Shown: one piece after another, positions 1 to 12,381 of the stretch
Numbering within the stretch: the first letter of the stretch is position 1
How the letters are laid out: each line of letters starts with the position of its first letter
Assembly: GCA_021502835.1 (NCBI GenBank)
Contig: JAKFGP010000044.1
Location: forward strand, 1 to 64,000
Length of the DNA stretch: 64,000 bases
Direction of reading: 5' to 3'
Source: Streptomyces thinghirensis
GTDB lineage: Bacteria > Actinomycetota > Actinomycetia > Streptomycetales > Streptomycetaceae
The notes under the pieces: model-generated
The model's database searches: none
Told to the model about the DNA's origin: nothing
The model's input: only the letters and a program-made list of their open reading frames with translations
Made by a program: the position numbers and the translations under genes

Positions 1-2857
<2,857 letters not shown>

Positions 2858-2874
<17 letters not shown>

Positions 2875-3365
2875 CCAGGTCGCGTCACTGCGCGCCCAGC
2901 TGAGGGTGCTCACCGACCGCCTGGAGATCAAGGAGCTCTTCGACAGGTACGTCGTCGCCCTCGACCGCGCCGACGAGGCGGAGTTCGACGACGCCTGGTA
3001 CCGGACCGTCTTCACGCAGGACGTGCGGTTCACCTTCCCCATCGGTGTCCACAAGGGCGTGGAGGGTTTCGCGGAGTTCCAGCGGGCGGCGAAGGCTCGC
3101 TGGGCGCGGACCCACCACCTGTGCGCGAACCACCTCGTGGAACTGGAGGGCGACCGGGCCCGGCTGCGGGTCCACCAGGTGGCGACGCATCTGCACCTCC
3201 CGAGGGCGAAGCCGGGAGGCGGGTGAGGACCCCTTCGTCGTCAGCGGGTACTACGACGTGCACGCCGTGCGTACCCACGTCGGCTGGCAGTTCGACGACG
3301 TGTCGTTCCACGTCGTGTCGGCCATCGGCAGGCGGCTGCCGTCGATGGCCGACCTCCCGTTCTGA
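2858..3365 (+). CDS. SnoaL-like / NTF2-fold protein
   Basis: Small alpha+beta-barrel protein of about 165 residues with the SnoaL_4-type pattern: an N-terminal LEIKELFDRYVVALDRADEAEF helix pair, then DDAWYRTVFTQDVRFTFP, and a C-terminal SGYYDVHAVRTHVGWQFDDVSFHVV strand set. The family contains polyketide cyclases, dehydratases and many enzymes of unknown substrate; nothing here identifies the substrate. It begins inside the end of korB, so it is probably co-transcribed, although a functional link to KorAB is not obvious. One frameshift near 3205-3215 separates the N-terminal from the C-terminal part. Confidence 0.75.
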
Positions 3366-3443
3366 GGGAAGGAAGACGGATGAACGGCGCTGTCCCGATC
3401 CGCCGGCTCGTCCGGCGGCGCTTCACGCGGTGCCTGCTCGTGG

Positions 3444-4213
3444 TCAGACCGAGGCGGTGGCCTGCGACGGCACGCCCTCGAAGGCCCCTGCGGCCGCGGC
3501 CGTCGCGGTGAACGCGCCGGCGAGTTCCGTGAGGCGCGCGACCCCTGCGGCACCCAGGTGTTCGTACGGGGCCCGGTCCAGTCTGTCGGTCTCGGCCTCC
3601 AGGTCCTGACGCAGGCGCACGCCCTCGTCGGTGAGGTGTCCGCGGCCGTCCATCAGTCCCCGGGCGCGCAGCCGCTGCTCCGCGCCGGCCCAGTCCTCCT
3701 CGGTCCAGCCGTGGCGGGCCATGACGAACTCCTTCGGCAGGCCGTCGCTGCTCGCGGTGTGTGAGACGAGGGCGTCCAGGCCGAGGAGTCCGGCCGTCGT
3801 GAGCGCGGCGACATGCCCGTCCCCGCGGTACTCCCGCAGCAGGGTGGCGGCGTGCCACAGCGCCAGGTGCGGCTCGTCCGGTACGGGGTGGTCGGCGTGG
3901 GCCGAGTACATCGGGCGGCCGCGTCACCCGCATGCCTCGCCGGCCCGGAGGGCGAGCTCCGCGGCCTCCGCCATCTCGGCGGACGCGACGGCCTCGTCAC
4001 AGGCACCGTCGCAGCAGCGCGTCGACGGCGCGCAGGCGCAGGTCCAGCACGGTGGCGGGATCGACCCGGCGCCACAGAGCGGGGAGGTGACGTGCGATCA
4101 GCTCGTGCTTGAGCCCGTTGAACGAGGCGGTGACCGACCCCGCCCCCACCGCGCCCCCAGGGAGCGGCCCGGCAACGCGGTCCCGCGCCGTCGGGCAGTG
4201 AGGTCATGTCCAT
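3444..4213 (-). CDS. SCO6745-like helix-turn-helix protein
   Basis: Matches the Streptomyces SCO6745-like family as I know it: a TASFNGLKHELIARHLPALWRRVDP segment, then HADHPVPDEPHLALWHAATLLREYRGDGHVAALTTAGL, and a winged-helix-like end (RHGWTEEDWAGAEQRLRARGLM...LTDEGVRLRQDLE). The second half (3444-3911) is in one frame; the first part runs through at least two other frames. Relative to relatives the extreme N-terminus looks about 30 residues short, which could be a real deletion or a wrong start. Function is unknown; it is probably regulatory or a modified MarR-like fold. It is convergent with the SnoaL-like gene and divergent from the hydrolase gene. Confidence 0.65.
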
Positions 4214-4272
4214 GCGTGGACGCTACTGAGCGGCACGTCATGGGAGGAAGGATCCTGTTGAAGAAGGATGAA

Positions 4273-5251
4273 ATGAACGTCCGAAGACGGTCAGACCGGG
4301 CGACCCCGGTCGTGGACACGACATCCCGCCACGTCCGCGAGATCGTCGTGGAGGCGAACGGCATCGCGCTGTCCGGTCTGCTGGCCGAACCGGACACGCC
4401 CGTGCCCCCGGGCCGTGGTGGTCGCCGTGCACGGTGGCGGCATGCGCGCCGGGTACTTCGACAGCCGGGCGCTCCCCGGACTGTCCCTGCTGGAACTGGG
4501 CGCCCGGCACGGATACACCGTGCTGGCCCTGGACCGGCCCGGTTACGGCCTGTCCGCCGAGCGGCTGCCCGAGGGACAGTCGCTCTCCGACCAGACGGAC
4601 ACCCTGCACGCCGCCCTCGCGTCCTTCGCCCGCGACCACGAGGTGGGCGCCGGGTTCTTCCTCGTGGCCCACTCCAACGGGGGAAGCTGGCGTTCAGCGC
4701 CGTGGCCCGGGACGGCGGCACCGGCTTCCTCGGGCTGGACGTCTCCGGCCTCGGCACCCGGTACGCCGTCGACCTGCCGCAGCTGCCCGGCGCGGGCGTG
4801 CCCGGGGACTGGCGCCGGCACTGGGGAGCGCTGCGGCTCTACCCGCCGGGCGCCTTCGCGCTGGGCCGGGCGCTGGTCGTGCCGGTACCGCGGCTGGAGG
4901 CCGAGGAGCTGCCGCGGTGGCCCGGGATGTACCCGTCCATCGCCGCCAGGGTGCACCTGCCGGTCCGGCTCACCTTCGCCGAGCAGGGAGCGGTGGTGGT
5001 GCCACGACGACGAGGCGGTGGCGGACATGACGGGCCGGCTGGCCACACGGCGGGTGACGGTCGCCCGGCAGCCCCACGCCGGGCACAACATCAGCCTGGG
5101 GTGGGCGGCCCGTACGTACCACCTGCGGGCGCTCGCGTTCCTGGAGGAGTGTCTCCTGGCCAGGGACGCGGCGGGGACGCCGCCCGTCCGGTCCCGCGAA
5201 GGAAGTCCGAGACAGAAGACCCCCCACCAGCTTGACTTCAACCTTGGTTGA
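4273..5251 (+). CDS. alpha/beta hydrolase, frameshifted
   Basis: An alpha/beta-hydrolase-fold enzyme of about 325 residues. The segment REIVVEANGIALSGLLAEPD is followed by VVAVHGGGMRAGYFD (oxyanion region) and LVAHSNGGSW, where the serine of AHSNGG is the likely nucleophile. A late ARQPHAGHNISLG gives the expected catalytic histidine. Homology changes frame near 4410, 4680 and 5005. The start ATG at 4273 is chosen because AAGAAGGA sits about 5 bp upstream; an alternative ATG is at 4240. It lies head-to-head with the SCO6745-like gene and directly before the DsbA-like gene. Substrate is unknown. Confidence 0.75.
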
Positions 5252-5269
5252 GGTCGGAGAGTCGAGACC

Positions 5270-5916
5270 ATGGAAGCCAACACCGCCCAAGCCCCCGCAT
5301 CGTCGAGTTCGTGCTCGACCTCATCTGCGTCCACTCGTATCTCGCGTTCACCCGCTTCACCCGGGCGGCCCGGCGCTTCCGGGAGTCGGGAGGGGAGCTG
5401 GAGGTCGTGTTCCGGCCCTTCCTGATCGCCCCGGAGGCGCCGGCCACCGGACGGCCGCTGTTCGAGGTCCACAAGGCGGCCTTCGGGGAGGAGACGGCCC
5501 GTGCGATCACGGCGGACAAGGCGTTCGGTGCCGAGGACGGACTGGACATCGACTTCGAGCGCGCCATCCACACCAACACCTTCGACGCGCACCGGCTGCT
5601 CGCCGCCGCCGCTGCCCAGGGGTCGGGCGAGGCCATGGCCGAGCGTCTGTTCCGCGCCTACATGACGGACGGGCTGAACATCGGCGACCCCGGAACCCTC
5701 GACCGGCTCGCCGCCGAGGTCGGTGTCGAACCGGCCAAGGACGGCGGTGCCGGTGACGGCGCGGTGGTGCGCGAGGAGATCAACAGCATGCGCCGGCTCG
5801 GCGTCACCTCGGTGCCGCTGCTCTTCTTCAAGGAGGGGCCCACCCTGTCCGGCGCGCAGCCGGAGGACACCTACCTCAAGGCCCTCCGCACGCCCCCGGT
5901 GCCCGTACGCGGCTGA
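5270..5916 (+). CDS. DsbA/FrnE-like thioredoxin-fold oxidoreductase
   Basis: About 215 residues with the FrnE / 2-hydroxychromene-2-carboxylate-isomerase layout: an N-terminal strand IVEFVLDLICVHSYLAF at the active site, a helical insert, and a C-terminal MRRLGVTSVPLLFF with the typical cis-Pro (VP). The usual CxxC is reduced to CVHS, so a classical disulfide exchange with two cysteines is unlikely. Reactions such as isomerisation or glutathione/mycothiol-type chemistry are possible. The ATG at 5270 needs one inserted C near 5300 to join the main frame. A perfect hairpin terminator follows at 5931-5964, ending this transcription unit. Cytoplasmic; no signal peptide seen. Confidence 0.75.
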
Positions 5917-5930
5917 CGTCGTTAGCCCTC

Positions 5931-5964
5931 GCGGGTGTGCCCGGTCCGCACCGGGCACACCCGC
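5931..5964 (+). terminator. Strong hairpin terminator
   Basis: Perfect 15-bp inverted repeat GCGGGTGTGCCCGGT / ACCGGGCACACCCGC with a 4-nt loop, followed by CTTTCC. It lies 15 bp after the DsbA-like stop, so the small ORF and MFS gene beyond it probably have their own promoter. Confidence 0.85.
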
Positions 5965-6014
5965 TTTCCGTTCCCGCCCGTTCCCGCCCGCGGAAGAGAG
6001 AAAGGTCGTTCCCC

Positions 6015-6143
6015 GTGGATCCCGCACCGATCGGCCCCGGCGCCGTACACCTCGACGAGTTCGCCATGGCACCTCCGGTCCTGCTCGCCGGTGAGGACGA
6101 CGAGGAGAGCGCCGACGCGCACATCGTCCGCGGCATCGACTGA
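6015..6143 (+). CDS. 42-residue ORF before MFS exporter (possible leader or precursor peptide)
   Basis: GTG-started ORF with AAAGG 9 bp upstream, placed after a terminator and 47 bp before the MFS gene. The peptide begins VDPAPIGPGAVHLDEF, contains an acidic patch GEDDEESADAH and ends IVRGID. It has no cysteine, no signal peptide and no membrane segment. I do not recognise the family. Context allows three readings: a translated leader that controls the exporter, a ribosomally made precursor peptide exported by the MFS protein, or a chance ORF. No RiPP maturation enzyme is apparent next to it, which weakens the second reading. Confidence 0.4.
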   Translation: MDPAPIGPGAVHLDEFAMAPPVLLAGEDDEESADAHIVRGID

Positions 6144-6190
6144 CGGCGCGTGGGCGCACGGGGCAGCACCAGAGCACGAGGAGCCGGGAA

Positions 6191-7444
6191 GTGAGCACGC
6201 TGAGACGGATGTTCGAGGCCCTGACCGTACGCAACTTCCGGCTCTTCGCGGCCGGACAGCTGCTGTCCGTCACCTGCACCTGGATGATGTTCATCGCCCA
6301 GGACTGGCTGGTGCTCTCCCTGTCCGGCGACTCGGCCACCGCGCTGGGCCTGGTGACGGCGCTCCAGTTCACGCCGATGCTCCTGCTCACGCTGTACGGC
6401 GGCCGGCTCGCCGACCGGCACGACAAGCGCCGGCTGCTGGTGGCGGCCAACCTCGCCGCGGGTGTACTGGCCCTCCTGCTGGCCGTGCTGACCTTCACCG
6501 GCGGCCTGCGGCTGTGGCACATCTGGGTGTTCGCGGCCGCGCTGGGCACCGTGAACGCGATGGAGGCGCCCGCCCGGATGGCGTTCGTCAGCGAGATGGT
6601 CGGCGCGGCTCTGCTGCCCAACGCCTCGGCGTTGAGCGCCGCGTACTTCAACGCCGCGCGGGTCGTCGGGCCCGCCCTCGCCGGCCTGCTGATCAGCCGG
6701 TTCGACGCCGGGCCGGTGATCGCGCTCAACGCGGTCAGCTATCTCGCCAGTGTGTGCGCCCTGCTGCTGATGGACCCGGCCGAACTGGTACGGCCCGCCG
6801 AACGCCCCGGCCGCACCGGCGTCCTGGACGGTCTGCGGTATCTGCGCGGCCGTTCGGACCTGATGCTGCCCTTGGCGCTCGTGGGCGTGATCGGCATGTT
6901 CGGCTTCAACTTCCAGCTGACGCTGCCGCTGATGGCGAAGACCGTCTTCCACGCGGACTCCGCCTCCTTCGGGCTGCTGGCCAGCACTGGCCGCGGGTTC
7001 GCTGCTCGCCGCGTTCGCCACGACCGGCCGGCGGAGCCGGCCGTCCGCCGTCCTGGTCATCGGGGCCGCCGTCGCCTTCGGGGCACTGGAGACCCTTTCC
7101 GGGCTGGCCCCGACCTTCGCCGCGGCGCTGGTGCTGCTGGCCGCCACGGGCTTCGCGACGATCTACTTCGCGCAGGCCGCCAACCACCGGGTGCAGCTGG
7201 GCACCGATCCGCGCTACCGGGGCCGGGTGATGGCCCTCTACACGCTGACCCTCCAGGGCTCGACCCCGCTGGGGGCCCTCCTGACCGACTGGCTCAGCGA
7301 ACACTGGGGAGCGCGGGCCGGCCTGTCCGCCGGGGCGTGGTGTCCCTGGCCGCGGGGCTGCTCGCCCTGTGGGCGCACCGGCGCCGGCGGCCTCCGGCCG
7401 GGGACCCGGCCGGGGCGGCCTCCGGCGCCAAGGTCGGCCTCTAG
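6191..7444 (+). CDS. Major facilitator superfamily exporter
   Basis: Integral membrane transporter of about 417 residues. N-terminal FRLFAAGQLLSVTCTWMMFIAQDWLVLSLSG and the loop 2-3 motif YGGRLADRHDKRRLL are typical of the MFS group that includes enterobactin-exporter-like and macrolide-efflux proteins. The second half contains FATIYFAQAANHRVQLGTDPRYRGRVMALY. GTG start at 6191 with GAGGAG about 8 bp upstream. The frame changes near 6990 and returns near 7340. Drug or metabolite export is inferred; substrate unknown. Its stop overlaps the convergent stop of the Nramp-related gene. Confidence 0.85.
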   Translation: MSTLRRMFEALTVRNFRLFAAGQLLSVTCTWMMFIAQDWLVLSLSGDSATALGLVTALQFTPMLLLTLYGGRLADRHDKRRLLVAANLAAGVLALLLAVLTFTGGLRLWHIWVFAAALGTVNAMEAPARMAFVSEMVGAALLPNASALSAAYFNAARVVGPALAGLLISRFDAGPVIALNAVSYLASVCALLLMDPAELVRPAERPGRTGVLDGLRYLRGRSDLMLPLALVGVIGMFGFNFQLTLPLMAKTVFHADSASFGLLASTGRGFAARRVRHDRPAEPAVRRPGHRGRRRLRGTGDPFRAGPDLRRGAGAAGRHGLRDDLLRAGRQPPGAAGHRSALPGPGDGPLHADPPGLDPAGGPPDRLAQRTLGSAGRPVRRGVVSLAAGLLALWAHRRRRPPAGDPAGAASGAKVGL

Positions 7445-8762
7445 AAGAACTCCGCCCACGGCTGGTCCCAGATCTCCTTCAGGCACAGCACCAGGAACAG
7501 CAGGCCCGCGACCGCGAGCATCGTGTTGCTCAGCCAGCCGTTGCGCCCTCCACGTGGTGTGCGGGAGGAGTTGAGGAGCCAGATCAGGGTCAGGGCGAGG
7601 AAGGGCATGAAGGCCGCGCCCAGGACGCCGTAGATGATGACCAGGCGGGAAGGGCTCACCCTGGAAGAGCAGGACGATGGGCGGGAAGGTGAGCCCAGCA
7701 GGCAGGCGCGGAAGGGCCAGGAGCGTTCGTGCTCGCCGGAGGCGATCTCCTTGCCCTTGCCCGCCGTCTTGTCGCGCTGCCGGGCCACGAAGTCCGCGAA
7801 CATCAGGCTCACGCCGTGCTCACGCCGATGAGCGAGGTGAAGGACGTGGCGAAGAAGCCGATCAGGAAGAACTTGGACGTCGCCGTGCCGTACTCGTCCG
7901 CCAGGATGTCGCCGAGCTGCACCAGGCCCTTGCCGCCGCCGGAGAGCGCGATGTTCGCGGCGTGCAGCATCTCCGCGCCGACGAACAGCATGGCGACGAC
8001 GAAGACACCGGTCGTGATGTACGCGACCCGGTTGTCCAGCCGCATGACCTTCATCCAGCCGGTGTTGGCCCAGCCCTTGGCGTTGACCCAGTAGCCGTAC
8101 GCGGCGAGCGTGATCGTGCCGCCGACGCCGCCGATCAGGCCGAGGGTGTTGAGGACGGAGTCCTCGCCGTCCGGGATGACCGGGAGGAGGCCGGCGAAGG
8201 CGTTCCCCAGGTTGGGCGTGACCCGGATCGCCAGGTAGACCGTCACCACGAACATGACGCCCACCATGACCGTCATGACCTTCTCGAAGACGGCGTACTT
8301 GTTGAACCAGACGAAGACCAGGCCGACCACGCCGCAGGCCACGCCCCACCATTCGAGGTCCATCACGCCGGGGAACAGGGCCTGCAGCGGCAGAGCGCTG
8401 GACGACATCGCCGCCGCGCCGTAGGAGAAGCCCCAGATCACGACGTAGACCGCGAAGAAGTACGTGGTCCAGCGGCCGAGGCTCGCCCAGCCGTCGAAGA
8501 GGGTGCGGCCGGTGGACAGGTGCCAGCGGCCCGCCGCCTCGGCGAGGGAGATCTTGACCAGGCAGCCGAGGACCGCCGCCCACAGCAGGGTGTAGCCGAA
8601 GTTGCTGCCCGCGATCAGGGTCGCCACGAGGTCGCCGGCGCCGACCCCGGTCGCCGCGACGACGATGCCGGGGCCGATGTAGCGCCAACTGGATTTACGA
8701 GGTGCCGAGCCGGGGTCGGGTGCTGCCCCGACGTCGCTGGTGTTGCCCGTGGTGTCCGCCAT
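7441..8762 (-). CDS. Nramp-related divalent metal transporter
   Basis: Polytopic membrane protein of about 440 residues. TM1 shows GPGIVVAATGVGAGDLVATLIAGSNFG, the arrangement of Nramp-related proteins, but canonical Nramp transporters carry DPGN there and an MPHN-type motif in TM6. Here those positions read GAGDLVAT and LAAYGYWVNAKG. Substrate may therefore differ from Mn/Fe, for example Mg or an uncharged solute. Start ATG at 8762 (MADTTGNTSD). Frame breaks occur near 7810 and, in a compensating pair, near 7650-7700. The family is clear; the transported ion is inferred only. Confidence 0.8.
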
Positions 8763-8830
8763 GCGGGCCAACAAAGCTCATGGCGGCCGGTGGGACAAGA
8801 GGGGCGTGCGGGGATCTTCACGCGATGCGC

Positions 8831-9515
8831 CTACTCGTCACCGTCCGCCTCGCGCTTCGCGTCGGCCTTCGCCTCAGGCTTCGTCCCGGACTTAGCCTCG
8901 GGCTCCGCGTCCGCCTCGGCCTCGGACTTCGCGTCCGCCTCGGCCTCGGGCTCCGCCTCGTCCCGTGTCTCGCCGTCCTCGAAGTACGCGTCCAGGACCT
9001 CGTCCAGGGCCGACTCCCACTCCGGGAAGCGGCTCCGCGACGACGCCTCGATCTCGATCGGGTACCAGCGGCGGTCCGGCGTGTGCACCGTGACGGTGAA
9101 CCGCTTGCCGAAACGGCCCGTCTCCGTCTCGACGGCCCCGACCTCGTTCCAGCGGAACTCGCAGCTCTGGTCGTCGAGGGAGAGACGTACGCCCTTGTGG
9201 TCGGCGACGATCCTGGCGCGGCGGTCGGCGGCCTCGAAGACGGGGCCACCGGGGTCCGGGGCCTCTTCTTCCTCCTCCGGCTCCCCGGCCTGTTCGGCGG
9301 GTTCGGGAGCCGCGGGTCCCGTCCGCGACGCGATCGTCCTCGGGCTCCTCCTCCGCCTCCTTCTCCGCTCTCACGTCCTCCGGCTCACCGGTCACGGGCG
9401 CGGTGAGCCCGGGGACGAATGCCGGGTCGAATCCGGCGCCTTCCAGGGGCTGGCTGGTCGATCCTCTGCGCTGCTCCACAGCGGGCAGTATGGTCGACGA
9501 TCCTGTGTCGGACAC
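8831..9515 (-). CDS. Conserved hypothetical protein with acidic, Ala/Glu-rich tail
   Basis: About 225 residues; no enzyme motif recognised. The middle part (RIVADHKGVRLSLDDQSCEFRWNEVGAVETE... VTVHTPDRRWYPIEIEAS) looks like a small beta-rich, PH-like domain. The last 45 residues are low-complexity EA(E/D)-type repeats encoded by short degenerate DNA repeats (about 8870-8960). GTG at 9515 is the likely start; one frameshift lies near 9325. It is 40 bp downstream of the permease gene and could be in the same transcript. Function unknown. Confidence 0.6.
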
Positions 9516-9538
9516 AGCCAGCCCCAACTTCGTTATCA

Positions 9539-9564
9539 GACGCCTACACGAGACGCCTACACGA
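9539..9564. repeat. 13-bp perfect tandem duplication at permease 3' end
   Basis: The unit GACGCCTACACGA occurs twice back to back (9539-9551 and 9552-9564). The permease stop codon lies in the second copy, so the duplication repeats the last codons and stop. Confidence 0.8.
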
Positions 9565-11069
9565 ACAGGCTCAGCACCGCCGCCACCACGAACCCGGCGA
9601 CGGACAGCACGCTCTCCAGCACGGTCCACGTCTTCAGCGTGTCCCGTTCGCTGATGCCGAAGTACTTGGCGACCATCCAGAAGCCGCCGTCGTTGACGTG
9701 CGAGGCGAAGATGGAGCCCGCCGAGATGGCCATGATGACCAGGGCGACGAACGCCTGGGAGTGATCGCCCTCGGCGAGCAGCGGTGCCACGATGCCCGCC
9801 GTCGTCACGATGGCCACCGTCGCCGAGCCCTGGGCGACCCGCAGCACCAGGGAGATCAGGTAGGAGAGGACGATCACCGGCAGGCCGACGTCGTTGAAGG
9901 TGTCGGAGAGGGCCTGGGCGACGCCGCTGGCCTTGAGGACGGCACCGAAGACACCGCCCGCGCCGACCACCAGCAGGATGTTGCCGACCGGCTTCAGCGA
10001 GGCCGTCGAGACGGTCTCCAGGGACTTGCGGGACCAGCCGCGCCGGATGCCGAGCAGGTAGTAGGCGAGGAACAGGGCGATGGTCAGGGCCACGAACGGG
10101 TTGCCGAAGAACTCGATCACCGAGCGGAGGGTGGACTCGTCCAGGGCGATGGAGGAGAAGGTCGCGGCGAGGATGAGGACCAGCGGGGTGCCGATGATGC
10201 CGAGGACCGTGCCGAGCGCGACGGGGCTCTCGTGCGGCGCGACGCCGGCCTTGCTCTGCTCGTCGATGACGGCCTGCTTGGCCTCCTCGGCCGCCTCGAC
10301 CATGTCCTGCGGCACGGGCACGAAGATGCGGCGGCCGATCCAGGCGGAGAACACCCAGGCGGCGAGCACGGCCGGGATGCCGCAGACGATGCCCATGAGG
10401 ATCACCCAGCCGAGGTCCACGTGCAGCAGTCCGGCCGCGGCCACCGGGCCGGGGTGCGGCGGCAGGAAGGCGTGGGTCATCGACAGGCCGGCGAGCAGCG
10501 GCAGGCGGTAGAGCAGGACCGACTTTGCCGGAGCGCTTGGCGGCGGCGTAGACGATGGGCGCGAGGACGAAGATGCCGACGTCGAAGAAGACCGGGACAC
10601 CGAAGATCAGGCCGGTCAGGCCCATGGCGAGCAGGGCGCGCTTCTCGCCGAAGAGGCCCAGCAGCCGGGAGGCCAGCACCTGGGCGCCGCCGCTGACTTC
10701 GAGGATCGCGCCGAGCATGGTGCCCAGGCCGATGATGATGGCGACATAGCCGAGGATGCCGCCCATGCCGGACTCGATGGTGGAGACGGCGTCGGACTTC
10801 TGGACGGTGCCGAAGAGTTCGGTGACCGACAGGCCGGCGAGCAGGCCGACGGCTATGGAGACGGCGAGCAGCGCGACGAACGGCTGCAGCCGCACCCTGA
10901 TGATCAGGAAGAGCAGCAGCACGATGCCGATCGTGGCGACGGTCAGCAGGCCCGCCGTGCCGTCGATCAGGTGGAGCAGACCACCGGTGTGGGGCGGTGT
11001 CTCCGCCGGGGCGGGGGCGGCGAGCTGGAGGGACACAGGGGGACATACGGGGGTCCTCGCGGTAAACAC
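9557..11069 (-). CDS. GntP-family permease (gluconate or D-serine type)
   Basis: Membrane symporter of the GntP family, about 500 residues. N-terminal segments include LLTVATIGIVLLLFLIIRVRLQPFVALLAVS and GMGGILGYVAIIIGLGTMLGAILE. The later SGVAQALSDTF, RVAQGSATVAIVTTAGI and SHVNDGGFWMVAKYF are GntP/DsdX hallmarks. One frame change near 10525. The start is uncertain: GTG at 11069, or a later GTG near 11033 (VSLQLAAPA). The family includes gluconate permeases and the D-serine permease DsdX. The adjacent RidA, D-serine-dehydratase-like and D-aminoacylase genes make a D-amino-acid substrate plausible, while the PfkB kinase keeps a sugar acid possible. Confidence 0.85.
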
Positions 11070-11168
11070 ATACAGCTTTCGAGCAGGGCGGGGCGCGGCA
11101 CGGCGCCCCGGGGGTGAGGGGCGCCGGGCCGTGCGACAGTCAGACGGAAGGAGAGACGGAGGCGAGGG

Positions 11169-11577
11169 TCAGCCGAGGACGGCCAGCGCGTCGATCTCGA
11201 TGAGGAGTCCGGCGGGCAGACCGACGTAGACGGTCGTGCGCGCGGCGGGCGGCTGGGTGAGGCCCTGCTCCTCGAAGTAGGCGTTGTAGATCTCGTTCAT
11301 CTCGGCGAAGTGGTCCACGTCCGTGAGGTAGACGCGGATCATCATCACGTCGTCCCAGGAGGCGCCGCCCTCTTCGAGGATCGCCTTGACGTTGGCGAGG
11401 GTCTGGAGGGTCTGCTCGCGCAGGGTCGGGCCGGCCGGGGTGGGGGCCTTGCCCTCCTCGTGCGGGAGGAAGCCGACCTGGCCGGCGACCTGGAGGATGT
11501 TGCCCTTCCTGACGCCGTGGGAGAACTTCGCCGGCGGGGTGGTGTGGGTCGCGGGGTGAGCGCGGTCTTGTCGGTCA
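11169..11577 (-). CDS. ridA: RidA family enamine/imine deaminase
   Basis: About 136 residues. Family motifs: KGNILQVAGQVGFLPHEEG, TLANVKAILEEGGASWDDVMMIRVYLTD and the C-terminal PPAARTTVYVGLPAGLLIEIDALAVLG with the conserved arginine. RidA proteins hydrolyse reactive enamines such as 2-aminoacrylate that escape from PLP dehydratases. ATG at 11577 overlaps the IclR stop (ATGA). A one-base shift near 11550 separates the first nine residues from the rest. A PLP dehydratase is encoded across the divergent promoter, so protection from its intermediate is a natural role. Confidence 0.85.
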
Positions 11578-12381
11578 TACCGTGTCCTTCTCGGGGCGGT
11601 GCTCGGGGTGGTGCACAGGATCTGTGTGCCGCACGGGGGTCCTGCCGGAGTACTCGCCGCTGATGGCGTCCGCGGTACGGCGGACCAGCGGGAGCAGAGT
11701 GAGGAGTTCGTCGGCGGTGACGACGACGTTCGGCGCGGAGACCGACATCGCGGCCGTCACCCGGCCGTCGGCGCCCCGGATGGGCGCGGCGACGCAGTTG
11801 ATGGACTCCTCGTGGCCACCGAGGTCGGTGGCCCAGCCCTGTTCGCGCACCTTGGCCAGCTCCTTGAGGAAGCCGTCGGCGTGCGGTGTCGAACGGGCCG
11901 TGTACAGGGGGTAGTCGAGCTTCTCGACGACGGCTCGGCGCTCGTTCTCGGGGAGGTCGGCGAGCAGCAGCTTGGCCACCGCCGCGACGGTGATGGCGAC
12001 GGGCTTGCCGATCCGGGGAGTACATGCGGACCGGGTAGCGGCTCTCCACCTTGTCGATGTAGAGGACCTCGTTCTCCTCGTAGACGGCGAGGTGGACGGT
12101 GTGTCCGCACTGCTCGTTGAGGCGTACGAGGTGGGGGTGGGCGATCTCGCGGACGTCGAGGTTCTCCATCGCCTCCTGGGCCAGCGCGATCAGCCGGGCG
12201 CCGAGGCGGTAGCGCTGGGTCGGACTGGCGGTAGACGAAGCCGTGCTCGTGCAGCGTCCGCAGGAGGCGCAGGGCCGTGGACTTGTGGACGCCGAGGCGG
12301 TCGGCGACCCGGCCCAGGTCGGCGGGGCCCTCGGCGAGCAGCGGCAGGGATGCTCAGCGCGCGGTCGACGGTCTGGCTCAT
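11575..12381 (-). CDS. IclR family transcriptional regulator
   Basis: N-terminal winged HTH (PADLGRVADRLGVHKSTALRLLRTLHEHGFV), then the IclR effector domain (GHTVHLAVYEENEVLYIDKVES; later GGHEESINCVAAPIRGADGRVTAAMSVSAP). About 265 residues. Frame changes near 12345, 12228 and 12020. It overlaps the kinase stop (ATGA at 12381-12378) and its own stop overlaps ridA, so kinase-iclR-ridA are translationally coupled. It is the obvious candidate to bind the GCAACG repeats at 13514-13540 and to sense a pathway intermediate. Confidence 0.85.

Noticed and set aside
8865..8965. Short direct repeats that could be a CRISPR or minisatellite
   Set aside because: They encode the EA-rich tail of the hypothetical protein and have no spacer/repeat regularity.
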